Below, one piece after another: positions 23,177 to 31,172 of a stretch of 39,458 bases of DNA. Each line of letters starts with the position of its first letter. The first letter of the stretch is position 1. Position numbers and translations under genes: made by a program. Under the pieces are notes generated by a model. It made no database searches, was not told where the DNA came from, and saw only the letters and a list, made by a program, of their open reading frames with translations. The stretch is taken from NCBI GenBank assembly GCA_029060625.1, contig JAIDTO010000319.1, positions 1-39,458 of the forward strand, given 5' to 3'. This DNA is from Muribaculaceae bacterium (GTDB lineage Bacteria > Bacteroidota > Bacteroidia > Bacteroidales > Muribaculaceae).

Positions 23177-23277
23177 GCCTCTCCGAGGCTGCTGAGCCTT
23201 TGGTTGGGTAGCCCCGGACTGAAGTCCGGGGTTTTGGCATGTTGGCAGCTCTCCGAGCTGTCAAGTTTGTGACAAAC
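23177..23277. repeat. Array of four short palindromes (REP-like element)
   Basis: Within 101 bases are four consecutive inverted repeats. They are GCCTC-TCC-GAGGC (23177-23189), CCCCGGACT-GA-AGTCCGGGG (23212-23231), CAGCTC-TCC-GAGCTG (23246-23260) and GTTTGT-G-ACAAAC (23265-23277). The first and third share the CTC-TCC-GAG core. The rest of the 520-base spacer (23039-23560) holds AT-rich repeats such as CATAATGCATAATGCATAAT near 23410 and no gene. It is probably a dispersed chromosomal repeat that folds as cruciform or RNA. Confidence 0.7.
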
Positions 23278-23560
23278 CTGGTGTGCGAATGGTGGGGGAG
23301 ATAAATAAAGTGTCATCGTTGGTATTCAAATTATTTTGGAGTATTGGTTGTGGTAAAACAAGATTGAGGGGGTAGGTGTTATAAATTAAAAGTGATAAGT
23401 AGGAATGCATAATTCATAATGCATAATGCATAATTGTTAGACTCTGAAATTCAGATGATAAAACATTTATGATATTATACTTTTAATTTGTCAAACTACT
23501 TAATGCTTTGGGTAACTGATTTTTCAGCTTATCTCCAATCTAATATCTAATACTCATATT

Positions 23561-25786
23561 ATGAAAAAGAATTCCACTGCAAAGCCTTCGAAACGTATGA
23601 GAAAGGCTGAACTTCAAAATAAAATATTGGCTTTCCTTGAGAAGGAAAACCGTCAGTCGTTTAATTATAAACAGATTGCCTTTGCCATCGATGCCCAAGA
23701 TTTTAAGATGGATGTCATAAATCTTCTTGATGAACTGGCGGCCAACGATGTCATACAGGAAATAGGTCTTGGCAAGTACAAGGCTCCGGCAAACCGTGGC
23801 TCTGAAAATGTAGGTGTTTTCATCCGTAGATCAAATGGTAAAAACGCTGTCTCTATCGACGACGAGCAAATAATGGTGGCGGAACGCAATTCTATGCATG
23901 CTCTCAATGGCGACAAGGTGCGCGTCATGATTTCAGCCGCACGCAAGGGTGTAGAGCCGGAAGCTCAGGTGCTTGAAATCATAGAGGCTAAAGACCAGGT
24001 TTTCATCGGCGAACTAATTGTGGACAAGAACGGAGCGCGACTCGTGCCTGACTCAAAGTTTCTTGCTGCCGATATCATCCTTAACCGAAATAAGTTGAAA
24101 GGTGGCAAGAATGGTGATAAGGCAATAGCACGCATCACAATGTGGAAAGACGAAGAAATGTGTCCTCGTGGCGAGATAGTGGATATCCTTGGTAAGAAAG
24201 GTGAAAACAACGCTGAGATGCATGCTATTCTTGCCGAATTTGGTCTTCCTTATAAGTATCCGGAAAATGTAGAGAAAGCTGCCGACAAGATTGGAGCGGG
24301 AATCACTCCTGAGGAAGTCGCCAAACGCGAAGATTTCCGTAGCATAACCACCTTCACAATTGATCCTCGCGATGCGAAAGACTTTGACGATGCTCTCTCT
24401 ATCCGTACGCTTGCCAACGGCAACTATGAGGTAGGCGTGCACATAGCAGATGTCACTCACTACGTAACTCCCGGCAGCATCATCGACAAGGAGGCTCAGA
24501 AACGTGCTACTTCAGTTTACTTGGTAGACCGTACAATCCCAATGCTCCCCGAGCATCTGAGCAACGGTATTTGCTCGCTTCGTCCTGATGAGGAGAAACT
24601 TACTTTCTCAGCTATCTTTGAGATGGACAAAAATGCCAATGTCATCAATAGCCGTATAGGTCGCACCGTAATCAAGAGCGACCGTCGATTCACTTACGAA
24701 GAGGCTCAGGAAAGGATTGAGACCAAGCAAGGTGACTATTCAACAGAGATAAATATACTCAATGATCTTGCCCAACAGCTTCGCAAGCGTAGGTATGAAA
24801 ACGGAGCTTTGGAATTCGACCGCGCTGAGGTGCGTTTCGACATTGACAAGGACGGAAAGCCAATCAGTGTCTATTTTAAAGAGTCGAAGGAAGCCAACAA
24901 ACTCATCGAAGAGTTCATGCTTCTCGCCAACATTGCTGTTGCTGAGAAAATTGGCAAGGTGCCAAAGGGAAAGAAGGCAAAGACATTCGTATATCGGGTG
25001 CATGATAAACCGGATGAAGAAAAACTTGCTAACCTCAGTAGCATAGCTGCCCGCTTCGGTTTCAAGATCAATGCTGACGGTAGGGCTACTCAAGTCAACA
25101 AGAGCCTAAATCGAATGCTCAAGGATGTAAAAGGGCGAGGAGAGGAGAATATGCTCTCGATGCTTGCCATACGTTCTATGGCAAAGGCTATCTATACTAC
25201 AGACAATGTCGGTCACTACGGTTTGGCTGTACCTTACTACACTCACTTCACTTCCCCAATCCGTCGCTTCCCTGACATGATGGTGCATCGACTTCTCGAA
25301 CGTTATGCCGACGGAGGAAGGTCAGTTGATAAGGTCAAACTCGAAGATCAGTGTAAGCATTCTTCTGACATGGAGCAGTTGGCAGCCAATGCTGAACGCG
25401 CTTCAATACGCTATAAGCAAGTGGAATATATGCGTGATCGTCTTGGAGAAGTCTACGAAGGGGTAATCTCCGGAGTCACCGAATGGGGCGTCTATGTCGA
25501 ACTCGACGAGAATATGTGCGAAGGATTGGTTCCGGTGCGCGATCTTGCCGATGATTATTATGACTACGACGAGAAAAACTATTGTCTCACAGGACGAAAG
25601 ACCCACAAGAAATACACTCTTGGCGATCGAGTGAAAGTACAAGTTGCTCGAGCCGACCTTGACAAGAAGCAGCTTGATTTCGCCCTTCTTTCCGATGACG
25701 GAAATCCCAACAAGCCATTGAAGGAGAAAAATAAGAAGCACGGCCGTAACCAGCCAAAATCTGGAAGTCGCTCAAAGAAAAAATAA
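23561..25786 (+). CDS. rnr: Ribonuclease R (RNase II/R family exoribonuclease)
   Basis: A 741-residue processive 3'-to-5' exoribonuclease that degrades structured RNA in the cytoplasm. A basic start (MKKNSTAKPSKRMRK) leads into a winged-helix HTH (about 15-75), then two cold-shock-like OB domains (about 80-225). The RNB catalytic domain begins with TIDPRDAKDFDDALS (about 265-280), whose Asp residues bind Mg2+. HYGLAVPYYTHFTSPIRRFPDMMVHR is the conserved late RNB block. An S1 domain lies at about 630-712 (YEGVISGVTEWGVYVELDENMCEGLV), with a Lys-rich tail. Length and order match Bacteroidales RNase R. Its start codon lies directly after an ATCTAATATCTAATACTCAT repeat. Confidence 0.96.
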   Translation: MKKNSTAKPSKRMRKAELQNKILAFLEKENRQSFNYKQIAFAIDAQDFKMDVINLLDELAANDVIQEIGLGKYKAPANRGSENVGVFIRRSNGKNAVSIDDEQIMVAERNSMHALNGDKVRVMISAARKGVEPEAQVLEIIEAKDQVFIGELIVDKNGARLVPDSKFLAADIILNRNKLKGGKNGDKAIARITMWKDEEMCPRGEIVDILGKKGENNAEMHAILAEFGLPYKYPENVEKAADKIGAGITPEEVAKREDFRSITTFTIDPRDAKDFDDALSIRTLANGNYEVGVHIADVTHYVTPGSIIDKEAQKRATSVYLVDRTIPMLPEHLSNGICSLRPDEEKLTFSAIFEMDKNANVINSRIGRTVIKSDRRFTYEEAQERIETKQGDYSTEINILNDLAQQLRKRRYENGALEFDRAEVRFDIDKDGKPISVYFKESKEANKLIEEFMLLANIAVAEKIGKVPKGKKAKTFVYRVHDKPDEEKLANLSSIAARFGFKINADGRATQVNKSLNRMLKDVKGRGEENMLSMLAIRSMAKAIYTTDNVGHYGLAVPYYTHFTSPIRRFPDMMVHRLLERYADGGRSVDKVKLEDQCKHSSDMEQLAANAERASIRYKQVEYMRDRLGEVYEGVISGVTEWGVYVELDENMCEGLVPVRDLADDYYDYDEKNYCLTGRKTHKKYTLGDRVKVQVARADLDKKQLDFALLSDDGNPNKPLKEKNKKHGRNQPKSGSRSKKK

Positions 25787-25861
25787 AGTATTAGTTTTTA
25801 GAGGCGAACGGTTCGTGCAACCCAAATATGAATCATTTTAAAAATTTTTAAGGAAAAATAT

Positions 25862-25892
25862 TTGGCAGATTCCGTAAAAAGCAGTAATTTTG
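25862..25892 (+). promoter_or_regulatory. Promoter for tRNA-Thr
   Basis: TTG (25862-25864), a 20-base spacer, TAATTTTG (25885-25892). Transcription should begin near 25900, giving a 5' leader of about 97 nt before the tRNA. Confidence 0.7.
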
Positions 25893-25996
25893 CACTCGGA
25901 TGAGCCCTCCACGACCAGCTCCCCGTAAATCCCCCAGATCTTGACCGAAGCAAGGGTAGCGGGTTGAGCGGTGCGATGAAGTAAGTTCATCCACCT

Positions 25997-26070
25997 GCCT
26001 CTTTAGCTCAGTTGGCCAGAGCACGTGATTTGTAATCTCGGGGTCGTTGGTTCGAATCCGACAAGAGGCT
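25997..26070 (+). tRNA. tRNA-Thr (anticodon TGT)
   Basis: The 74-base cloverleaf has acceptor arms GCCTCTT and AAGAGGC with discriminator T, D-arm GCTC...GAGC, and T-arm GTTGG-TTCGAAT-CCGAC. The anticodon loop is TTTGTAA with anticodon TGT (reads ACA). The anticodon stem CGTGA/TCTCG has one T-T mismatch at its centre pair. CCA is not encoded. A GC stem and T-run follow within 10 bases. Confidence 0.96.
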
Positions 26071-26075
26071 CCCCC

Positions 26076-26114
26076 AAGAAGGCGAGACGGCAATAGCCGG
26101 CTCGCTTTCTTTTT
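26076..26114 (+). terminator. Terminator after tRNA-Thr
   Basis: AAGAAGGCGAGACGGC (26076-26091) pairs with GCCGGCTCGCTTTCTT (26096-26111) with two mismatches and an AATA loop, followed by more T residues. Confidence 0.8.
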
Positions 26115-26192
26115 AACTATGAATGATAAATTATACATCACTTCAAAAAATTCTAAATTCCAAATTCCCGATTCTAAATTCTATATTAAAAA

Positions 26193-26510
26193 ATGTATAT
26201 ATTCAATATCACATACGTCATCCCATCCAAACGCAAGGATTCATTCATCGAATGGGCCAAGGGCGAGGCACGCCTCGTGGCTTCATCAGAAAAACTACGA
26301 GACTATAAGGTCTTAACGGTTGCCGCAATCCCCGGCGACAAGGATTTTGCCAAGCAAGACGAAAAGAACTTCTCGGTGCAGCTTTACTTTGACTCCATAT
26401 CCGACTGCCGCCAATGGAACGAGCACACCTTCCACTCCCTCATGGAAGCCTACGCCAAATGGCACGGCCCCAATCCCCTCTTCTTCGCCACAATACTAAA
26501 AGAGTTCTAA
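26193..26510 (+). CDS. DUF4286 family protein
   Basis: A 105-residue cytoplasmic protein with a ferredoxin-like or dimeric alpha-beta barrel pattern. It starts MYIFNITYVIPSKRKDSFIEWAK and contains FSVQLYFDSISDCRQWNE and PNPLFFATILKEF. This is the DUF4286 family, found almost only in Bacteroidetes and usually next to ruvC, as here. Function unknown. The start is fixed by the conserved first strand. It is preceded by an AATTCTAAATTCCAAATTC-type repeat and followed 30 bases later by ruvC, so the two are probably co-transcribed. Confidence 0.88.
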   Translation: MYIFNITYVIPSKRKDSFIEWAKGEARLVASSEKLRDYKVLTVAAIPGDKDFAKQDEKNFSVQLYFDSISDCRQWNEHTFHSLMEAYAKWHGPNPLFFATILKEF

Positions 26511-26540
26511 TCAGCTAACGATAATTATGCATTTTGCATT

Positions 26541-27131
26541 ATGAATTATGAATTAAACCTAAAGGATTACGACCGCATAATAATGGGCATTGACCCCGGC
26601 ACAAACGTGATGGGCTATGGAGTTTTGGGCATTATCGGCAAAAAAGCCGAGGTTATCGTAATGGGGGTAATCCAGCTAAACCGCTTCGAAACCCACTATC
26701 TCCGCCTTGGCCGTATCTATGAGCGGGTCAGCGGACTTGTGCAGCAGTATCTCCCCGACGAACTTGCCATCGAAGCCCCGTTTTTCGGCAAAAACGTACA
26801 GTCAATGCTCAAACTCGGGCGTGCCCAGGGTGTAGCTATGGCTGCGGCGCTTGCCCGCGACATACCTATCACCGAATACCCTCCTCTCAATGTGAAGAAA
26901 GCCGTCACAGGTAACGGCCAAGCCTCAAAAGAACAGGTAGCCAATATGCTGAAGCATCTCCTCTCCATTCCTGAAGAGAAGATGCCCGATGCTCTTGATG
27001 CCACCGACGCCTTAGCCGTGGCGCTATGCCATATGTATGAATCTCAAAAGCCTGCCATCGCCAAGGGTCCCAAATCCTGGAAAGACTTCCTCGCCAAAAA
27101 CCCCGACCGCATAGCCCCGAGACTCAAATGA
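26541..27131 (+). CDS. ruvC: RuvC, Holliday-junction resolvase
   Basis: A 196-residue endonuclease that resolves Holliday junctions made by RuvAB. The four acidic catalytic residues are Asp18 (MGIDPGTN), Glu78 (LAIEAPFF), Asp153 and Asp156 ([13 protein letters not shown]), matching E. coli Asp7, Glu66, Asp138 and Asp141. The protein has about 11 extra residues at its N-terminus relative to E. coli RuvC. The ATG and first codons (MNYELN) are part of the simple repeat ATGAATTATGAATTA. ATG at 26583 would remove the first beta-strand and is unlikely. The C-terminal tail ([17 protein letters not shown]) is typical of Bacteroidetes RuvC. Confidence 0.96.
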   Translation: MNYELNLKDYDRIIMGIDPGTNVMGYGVLGIIGKKAEVIVMGVIQLNRFETHYLRLGRIYERVSGLVQQYLPDELAIEAPFFGKNVQSMLKLGRAQGVAMAAALARDIPITEYPPLNVKKAVTGNGQASKEQVANMLKHLLSIPEEKMPDALDATDALAVALCHMYESQKPAIAKGPKSWKDFLAKNPDRIAPRLK

Positions 27132-27139
27132 ACTCTATG

Positions 27140-27213
27140 CTTAAGCATGATGAATTATAGCAAATCATGATTGATCATGTTAAATCATGATGCAACATGA
27201 CTCATCATGAATC
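27140..27213. repeat. CATGA-rich degenerate repeat between convergent genes
   Basis: Seven CATGA/CATGT occurrences, about 9-17 bases apart (for example AAATCATGATTGATCATG), fill the gap between the ends of ruvC and the SPFH gene. This is typical of the simple-repeat spacers in this genome; no terminator with a T-run is evident. Confidence 0.6.
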
Positions 27214-27218
27214 TCACT

Positions 27219-28199
27219 CTATTGCTTAAACAAATCTTTTATTGACCCGAGCGAAGACAGCACCGAAGTAGCCTCATAAGGCATATAGACAGTCTTGTTG
27301 TCCTGGCCCTCAGCCATGCTCTTAAGCGTCTCGATATATTTCTGGGCAAGCATATAGGCTGCCGGATCCGTTTGCGACTGAGCCACTGCATCCGCAACAT
27401 TCCGGATAGCGTCCGCCTCTGCCTGAGCGCGAAGCACCTGTGCTCTCGCCTCACCCTCAGCCTTAAGTATGGCTGCCTGCTTCTCCGCCTCTGCCTTATT
27501 GATCTGCGACATCTTCTGTCCCTCCGAACGAAGTATCAGCGACTGCTTCTCCCCTTCTGCATTAAGGATCTCAGCACGGCGGTTGCGCTCTGCCTGCATC
27601 TGCTTCTCCATAGCCACACGCACACTTTCGGGCGGAGTGATATCCTGAAGCTCTACGCGGTTCACCTTCACGCCCCATTTGTTGGTGGCATCGTCAAGGA
27701 TCGACTGAAGTTTTGCATTGATGGTGTCGCGGGAAGTCAAGGTCTCATCAAGTTCCAATTCGCCTATCACATTGCGAAGCGAAGTCTGCGTCAGTTTCTC
27801 GATGGCATTTGGAAGATTATCTATCTCATATACCGACTTCTTCGGGTCTACAATCTGAAAATAGAGAAGTGCATTGATCTCTGTTGTCACATTATCACGA
27901 GTGATCACCTGCTGAGAAGGAAAGTCATACACCTGTTCCCTCAAGTCGATCACTGTCGTAGTGATCATCCTCAAGCCTCCACGTCCGAAAGCACCGCTCG
28001 GCTCAATCTTACGCGTATAGATCACCTTTGGCTTATCTATAAAAGGAATGATGAAATTAAGACCCGGCTGAAGCACTGAATGAAACTTCCCGAGTCGCTC
28101 CACCACCTTCGTTTCAGACTGGGGCACCACTTTCACCCCCGCCATAATCACCACCACTACCAGCAGCAATATCACCGCAGCTACAATAATCGTCGTCAT
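27219..28199 (-). CDS. SPFH/band-7 protein (slipin/stomatin-like, QmcA-type)
   Basis: A 326-residue membrane-anchored scaffold protein. One N-terminal membrane helix (about residues 3-22) precedes the SPFH domain, which runs from KVVPQSETKVVERLGKFHSVLQPGLNFIIPF to about residue 195 (GVKVNRVELQDITPPE, the family signature). An Ala/Glu/Lys-rich coiled coil (about 200-275) drives oligomerisation, and the tail ends in LGSIKDLFKQ. Such proteins form membrane microdomains and pair with NfeD proteins. Here an NfeD gene lies 82 bases upstream in the same transcription unit. The natural partner and orientation support a membrane quality-control or organisation role. Confidence 0.93.
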   Translation of the reverse strand: MTTIIVAAVILLLVVVVIMAGVKVVPQSETKVVERLGKFHSVLQPGLNFIIPFIDKPKVIYTRKIEPSGAFGRGGLRMITTTVIDLREQVYDFPSQQVITRDNVTTEINALLYFQIVDPKKSVYEIDNLPNAIEKLTQTSLRNVIGELELDETLTSRDTINAKLQSILDDATNKWGVKVNRVELQDITPPESVRVAMEKQMQAERNRRAEILNAEGEKQSLILRSEGQKMSQINKAEAEKQAAILKAEGEARAQVLRAQAEADAIRNVADAVAQSQTDPAAYMLAQKYIETLKSMAEGQDNKTVYMPYEATSVLSSLGSIKDLFKQ

Positions 28200-28281
28200 A
28201 CTTCTATTTATTTTTTATTCTAATACTTCACTTTCTCCCAATTCCCCACCCAATTTATAGACAATCGTTGATCATTGATCA

Positions 28282-28728
28282 TTAATCGTTACCCCCCGCT
28301 TTCTCCACCGCAAGGATGATCGACTCATAGCCCACGACCCTGACTTCCTCCCCGGGAAAGATCTGCATGTCACGCTTTGCAGACCTCACCTGCCACACAT
28401 CCCCGTCTATCCGCATACGAAGGCAATCCGGAGCCTCGAAGACTGTCCCGGTTCGCCCGATCAGCGCATCCATTCCCGTAGCCCCATGCTCTGATCCTTT
28501 ATTCAAAGCCTTCACAAGACGATGCCGCCAGCGATAGGTAGAGACATACAGCAATCCTGTAAAAGCCACAAATGTCACGATTGTCTCAAGCCATTCTCCC
28601 CCAAGAAAAGCCGCCACCATAGCGGCAAGCGCCCCGCTCCCCACATACAGGCATGTAGTGGACATCGTCAGCAACTCCGCGATCAAGAATCCCACCCCTA
28701 AAATCAACCAAAAGCTCCAAAGTCCCAT
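28282..28728 (-). CDS. NfeD-family membrane protein
   Basis: A 148-residue short-type NfeD protein. Three hydrophobic helices lie in the first 75 residues (FWLILGVGFLIAELLTMS, CLYVGSGALAAMVAAFLGG, TIVTFVAFTGLLYVSTYRW). A C-terminal OB-fold domain follows (GRTGTVFEAPDCLRMRIDGDVWQVRS...FPGEEVRVVGYESIILAVEKA). NfeD proteins associate with SPFH proteins such as the product of the next gene. The final codons GND and stop are part of the AACGATTAATGATCAATGATC repeat that fills the gap to the SPFH gene. A consensus promoter lies upstream. Confidence 0.92.
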   Translation of the reverse strand: MGLWSFWLILGVGFLIAELLTMSTTCLYVGSGALAAMVAAFLGGEWLETIVTFVAFTGLLYVSTYRWRHRLVKALNKGSEHGATGMDALIGRTGTVFEAPDCLRMRIDGDVWQVRSAKRDMQIFPGEEVRVVGYESIILAVEKAGGND

Positions 28729-28755
28729 AAATACTTCATTTTTGTGTTTGTCTCA

Positions 28756-28786
28756 CAAAGATAAGAAAATTCCCTCACATATGCAA
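28756..28786 (-). promoter_or_regulatory. Promoter of the NfeD-SPFH operon
   Basis: Minus strand TTG (plus CAA, 28784-28786), a 20-base spacer, TATCTTTG (plus CAAAGATA, 28756-28763). The start point should lie near 28748, about 20 bases before the NfeD start. Confidence 0.75.
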
Positions 28787-28973
28787 AAACTCTGTGCAAT
28801 TTTATCCCCATGTTCCCACGGCTCTTGCATCATAATGGACTCTCATATTCGCGACGCGAAGCCAAATTCGCAAAACGCAAAACGCACAACGGAAAACACA
28901 AATCCAATACACAAAGTCAATCAAAAAATCCCACATTTTTTATATTTCATTACCAATTTAGCGAAAATTTTAT

Positions 28974-28981
28974 TAACTTTG
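28974..28981 (+). promoter_or_regulatory. -7 box of the SDR/GltD-like operon
   Basis: TATTAACTTTGCATAT contains a perfect TAnnTTTG (TAACTTTG), 53 bases before ATG 29034. The expected TTG 19-21 bases upstream is missing, so an activator may be needed. The 270-base divergent spacer to NfeD is otherwise AT-rich without further features. Confidence 0.55.
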
Positions 28982-29033
28982 CATATCGGGAGATGAATTG
29001 GGGCTTTTTGAACTAAACCTAAAAATTAAGACA

Positions 29034-29825
29034 ATGGTTAATTTCTCACTTGAGGGTAAAGTTGCCCTCGTCACCGGTGGCGTCTACGGCATCGGTTTCG
29101 CTATCGCAAAAGCCTTCCACGAGGCTGGCGCACGCATCGTCTTCAACAGCAACACACAGTCAGGTGTAGATATGGGTTATGCCAACTATAAGGAAGCCGG
29201 CATCGACGCAAAAGGCTACCTCTGCGACGTCACTAAAGAAGAAGAAGTCCAGGCTATGGTGGCTGACATTGAAAAGAACATCGGCACTATCGATATCCTC
29301 GTGAATAACGCCGGCATCATCAAGCGCATCCCAATGACTGAAATGGACGTGAAGGATTTCCGCCAGGTTGTAGACATCGACCTCATCGGCCCGTTCATTT
29401 GCGCTAAGGCTGTCATCCCTGCCATGATCAAGAAAGGACACGGCAAGATCATCAACATCTGCTCGATGATGAGCGAACTCGGCCGCGAGACGGTAAGCGC
29501 ATACGCCGCTGCCAAGGGTGGACTCAAGATGCTCACCCGCAACATTTGCTCCGAATATGGAGAATACAACATCCAGTGCAACGCTATTGGCCCGGGCTAC
29601 ATCGCTACCCCACAGACTGCTCCTCTTCGTGAGAAACAGCCCGACGGAAGCCGCCACCCATTCGATCAGTTCATCATCGCCAAGACTCCGGCAGCACGCT
29701 GGGGTACTCCCGAAGACCTCATGGGTCCGGCTGTATTCCTCGCATCCGATGCTTCTGATTTCGTAAACGGTCACGTACTCTACGTCGACGGCGGCATCCT
29801 CGCATACATTGGCAAGCAGCCTTGA
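29034..29825 (+). CDS. SDR-family dehydrogenase, gluconate 5-dehydrogenase/KduD-like
   Basis: A 263-residue NAD(P)-dependent short-chain dehydrogenase. The cofactor motif is VTGGVYGIG, the structural motif is VNNAG, and the active site is ICSMMSELGRETVSAYAAAKGG (Ser, Tyr-x-x-x-Lys). The C-terminal signature is ASDFVNGHVLYVDGG. The block IKRIPMTEMDVKDFRQVVDIDL and the late insertion REKQPDGSRHPFDQFIIAKTPAARW match the gluconate 5-dehydrogenase / 2-deoxy-gluconate 3-dehydrogenase group, so a sugar-acid substrate is likely; the exact one is not readable from sequence. I start at ATG 29034 (MVNFSLEGK); the track's upstream ATG adds 12 non-family residues. The stop is separated by a single base from the next ATG. 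Confidence 0.9.
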   Translation: MVNFSLEGKVALVTGGVYGIGFAIAKAFHEAGARIVFNSNTQSGVDMGYANYKEAGIDAKGYLCDVTKEEEVQAMVADIEKNIGTIDILVNNAGIIKRIPMTEMDVKDFRQVVDIDLIGPFICAKAVIPAMIKKGHGKIINICSMMSELGRETVSAYAAAKGGLKMLTRNICSEYGEYNIQCNAIGPGYIATPQTAPLREKQPDGSRHPFDQFIIAKTPAARWGTPEDLMGPAVFLASDASDFVNGHVLYVDGGILAYIGKQP

Positions 29826-29826
29826 A

Positions 29827-31137
29827 ATGAACGAAGAATTTAAAGAAGTAGCTGAAAGCTACACCCTCCCGCAAGCCATCAAGGAAGCCCAAAGATGCCT
29901 CCACTGCAAGGTGCCGGGGTGCAAAAAGGGATGCCCTATAAGCAATGACATCCCTGACTGGATCGGAGAATTGGCCCACGGCAACTTCGGCAATGCTATA
30001 GAAATCATTCACAATCGCAGCAACCTTCCGGCTGTCTGCGGTCGTGTTTGTGCCCACGAACGCCAATGCGAAGGCAACTGCGTCCTCGCAAAGAAAGGGG
30101 AAGCTATACATATCGGCAAACTCGAACGCTTCGTGGCAGACTTCGACAGCGAGGCCGGCTGGAGCCACGAAAACATCCCTGAGAAGACTCGTGGACGCGT
30201 AGCCGTAATCGGTTCAGGACCGGCCGGACTGACAATCGCCGGCGATCTGTCTCGTCAGGGTTTCCATGTGGAAATTTTCGAGATGGGAATCGAGCCGGGC
30301 GGTGTCCTCATGTTCGGCATTCCGGAATACCGACTGCCGAAAGAAGTGGTGCGCCGTGAAATCAGGAAGATAGAGAATCTCGGAGTAAAGATCCACAACC
30401 GTACCACGATAGGACAAAACTACACCATCGACCGACTCTTCGATGAAGGATTCGACGCCATTTTTATGGGCACCGGCACAAGCCGTCCGAAAACACTCCA
30501 GATAGAAGGAGGCTCACATCCCGGAGTGCGCCAGGCTGTATGGTTTCTACGCCGTGTGAGCCTGTTCAATCAAGGTTTCATCTCGAAAGATGAAGTGGTG
30601 ATCGGAGATGGCGACAAAATTGCAGTGATCGGATGCGGCAACACCGCCATGGATGCTGCCAGATCCGCCCTACGGATGGGAGCCGCCGAAGTGTCAGTCA
30701 TCTACCACCGCGACATCGACCATATGTCGGCACTCCGCGCTGAGTATGATGAGGCTGTGGAAGAAGGCGTAAAGTTTTTGTGGAACACCAACGTCACTAA
30801 GGTGAATGGAGCCGAAGGGCTGCGCCTTGAGTCAATCGTGATCAATCAGGATGGTGAAGAGCGCGTGATGCCCGTCGACCGCGTCATAATGGCAGTCGGA
30901 TCAGCCCCGGCATCCAGGATAGTGGATTCCACCGAAGGCATTGAAGTCGATAGCCGAGGATATGTGTTGACCCGCGACAATCCCTACGGCATGACGACAC
31001 GCAAGGGGGTCTTCGCCGGAGGCGATGTCACCAACCGTCCTGCCACAGTGGTCCACGCTATGCAAGACGCCAAGAGAGTTGCGGAAAGCATAGCTCGCTA
31101 TATCGATGCCATCAAACTGATAGAATCTATAAGCTGA
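29827..31137 (+). CDS. GltD-like NAD(P)H oxidoreductase (glutamate synthase small-subunit family)
   Basis: A 436-residue flavoprotein with an N-terminal iron-sulfur domain carrying two Cys clusters (CLHCKVPGCKKGCP and CGRVCAHERQCEGNC). An FAD site follows (GSGPAGL), then an NAD(P) site (VIGCGNTAMDAARSALRMGA) and a second flavin motif (GVFAGGDVTNRPATVVHAM). The family passes electrons between NAD(P)H and a partner: glutamate synthase large subunit, ferredoxin (NfnB-like) or sulfide/polysulfide enzymes. No gltB lies beside it, so a stand-alone role such as NfnB or SudA-type is possible. Start ATG 29827 follows the SDR stop by one base (TGA-A-ATG), indicating translational coupling; the track's earlier start lies inside the SDR gene. 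Confidence 0.9.
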   Translation: MNEEFKEVAESYTLPQAIKEAQRCLHCKVPGCKKGCPISNDIPDWIGELAHGNFGNAIEIIHNRSNLPAVCGRVCAHERQCEGNCVLAKKGEAIHIGKLERFVADFDSEAGWSHENIPEKTRGRVAVIGSGPAGLTIAGDLSRQGFHVEIFEMGIEPGGVLMFGIPEYRLPKEVVRREIRKIENLGVKIHNRTTIGQNYTIDRLFDEGFDAIFMGTGTSRPKTLQIEGGSHPGVRQAVWFLRRVSLFNQGFISKDEVVIGDGDKIAVIGCGNTAMDAARSALRMGAAEVSVIYHRDIDHMSALRAEYDEAVEEGVKFLWNTNVTKVNGAEGLRLESIVINQDGEERVMPVDRVIMAVGSAPASRIVDSTEGIEVDSRGYVLTRDNPYGMTTRKGVFAGGDVTNRPATVVHAMQDAKRVAESIARYIDAIKLIESIS

Positions 31138-31172
31138 AAAAAAGAAAGAGGCTCTCGCCTCTTTCTTTTTTT
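31137..31172. terminator. Bidirectional terminator
   Basis: GAAAGAGGC-TCTC-GCCTCTTTC (31144-31165) is extended by an A-run on the left and a T-run on the right, so it works on both strands. It stops the SDR/GltD-like operon and the opposing lyase/WYL operon; the WYL stop codon is at its edge. Confidence 0.9.

Noticed and set aside
23125-23316. 63-codon minus-strand ORF
   Set aside because: It crosses the four-palindrome repeat element and has no protein character.
25997-26070. tRNA-Thr as the integration site of the conjugative element
   Set aside because: At least four core-type kilobases lie between the cargo region and the tRNA, and no partial tRNA copy was seen elsewhere in the window.
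25848-26141. 97-codon minus-strand ORF
   Set aside because: It is antisense across the tRNA-Thr gene and its leader.
27372-28079. 235-codon plus-strand ORF
   Set aside because: Shadow of the SPFH gene on the other strand; residue content (Leu, His, Arg rich) is typical of an antisense frame.
29160-29774. 204-codon minus-strand ORF
   Set aside because: Antisense shadow of the SDR gene, whose catalytic motifs are all intact.
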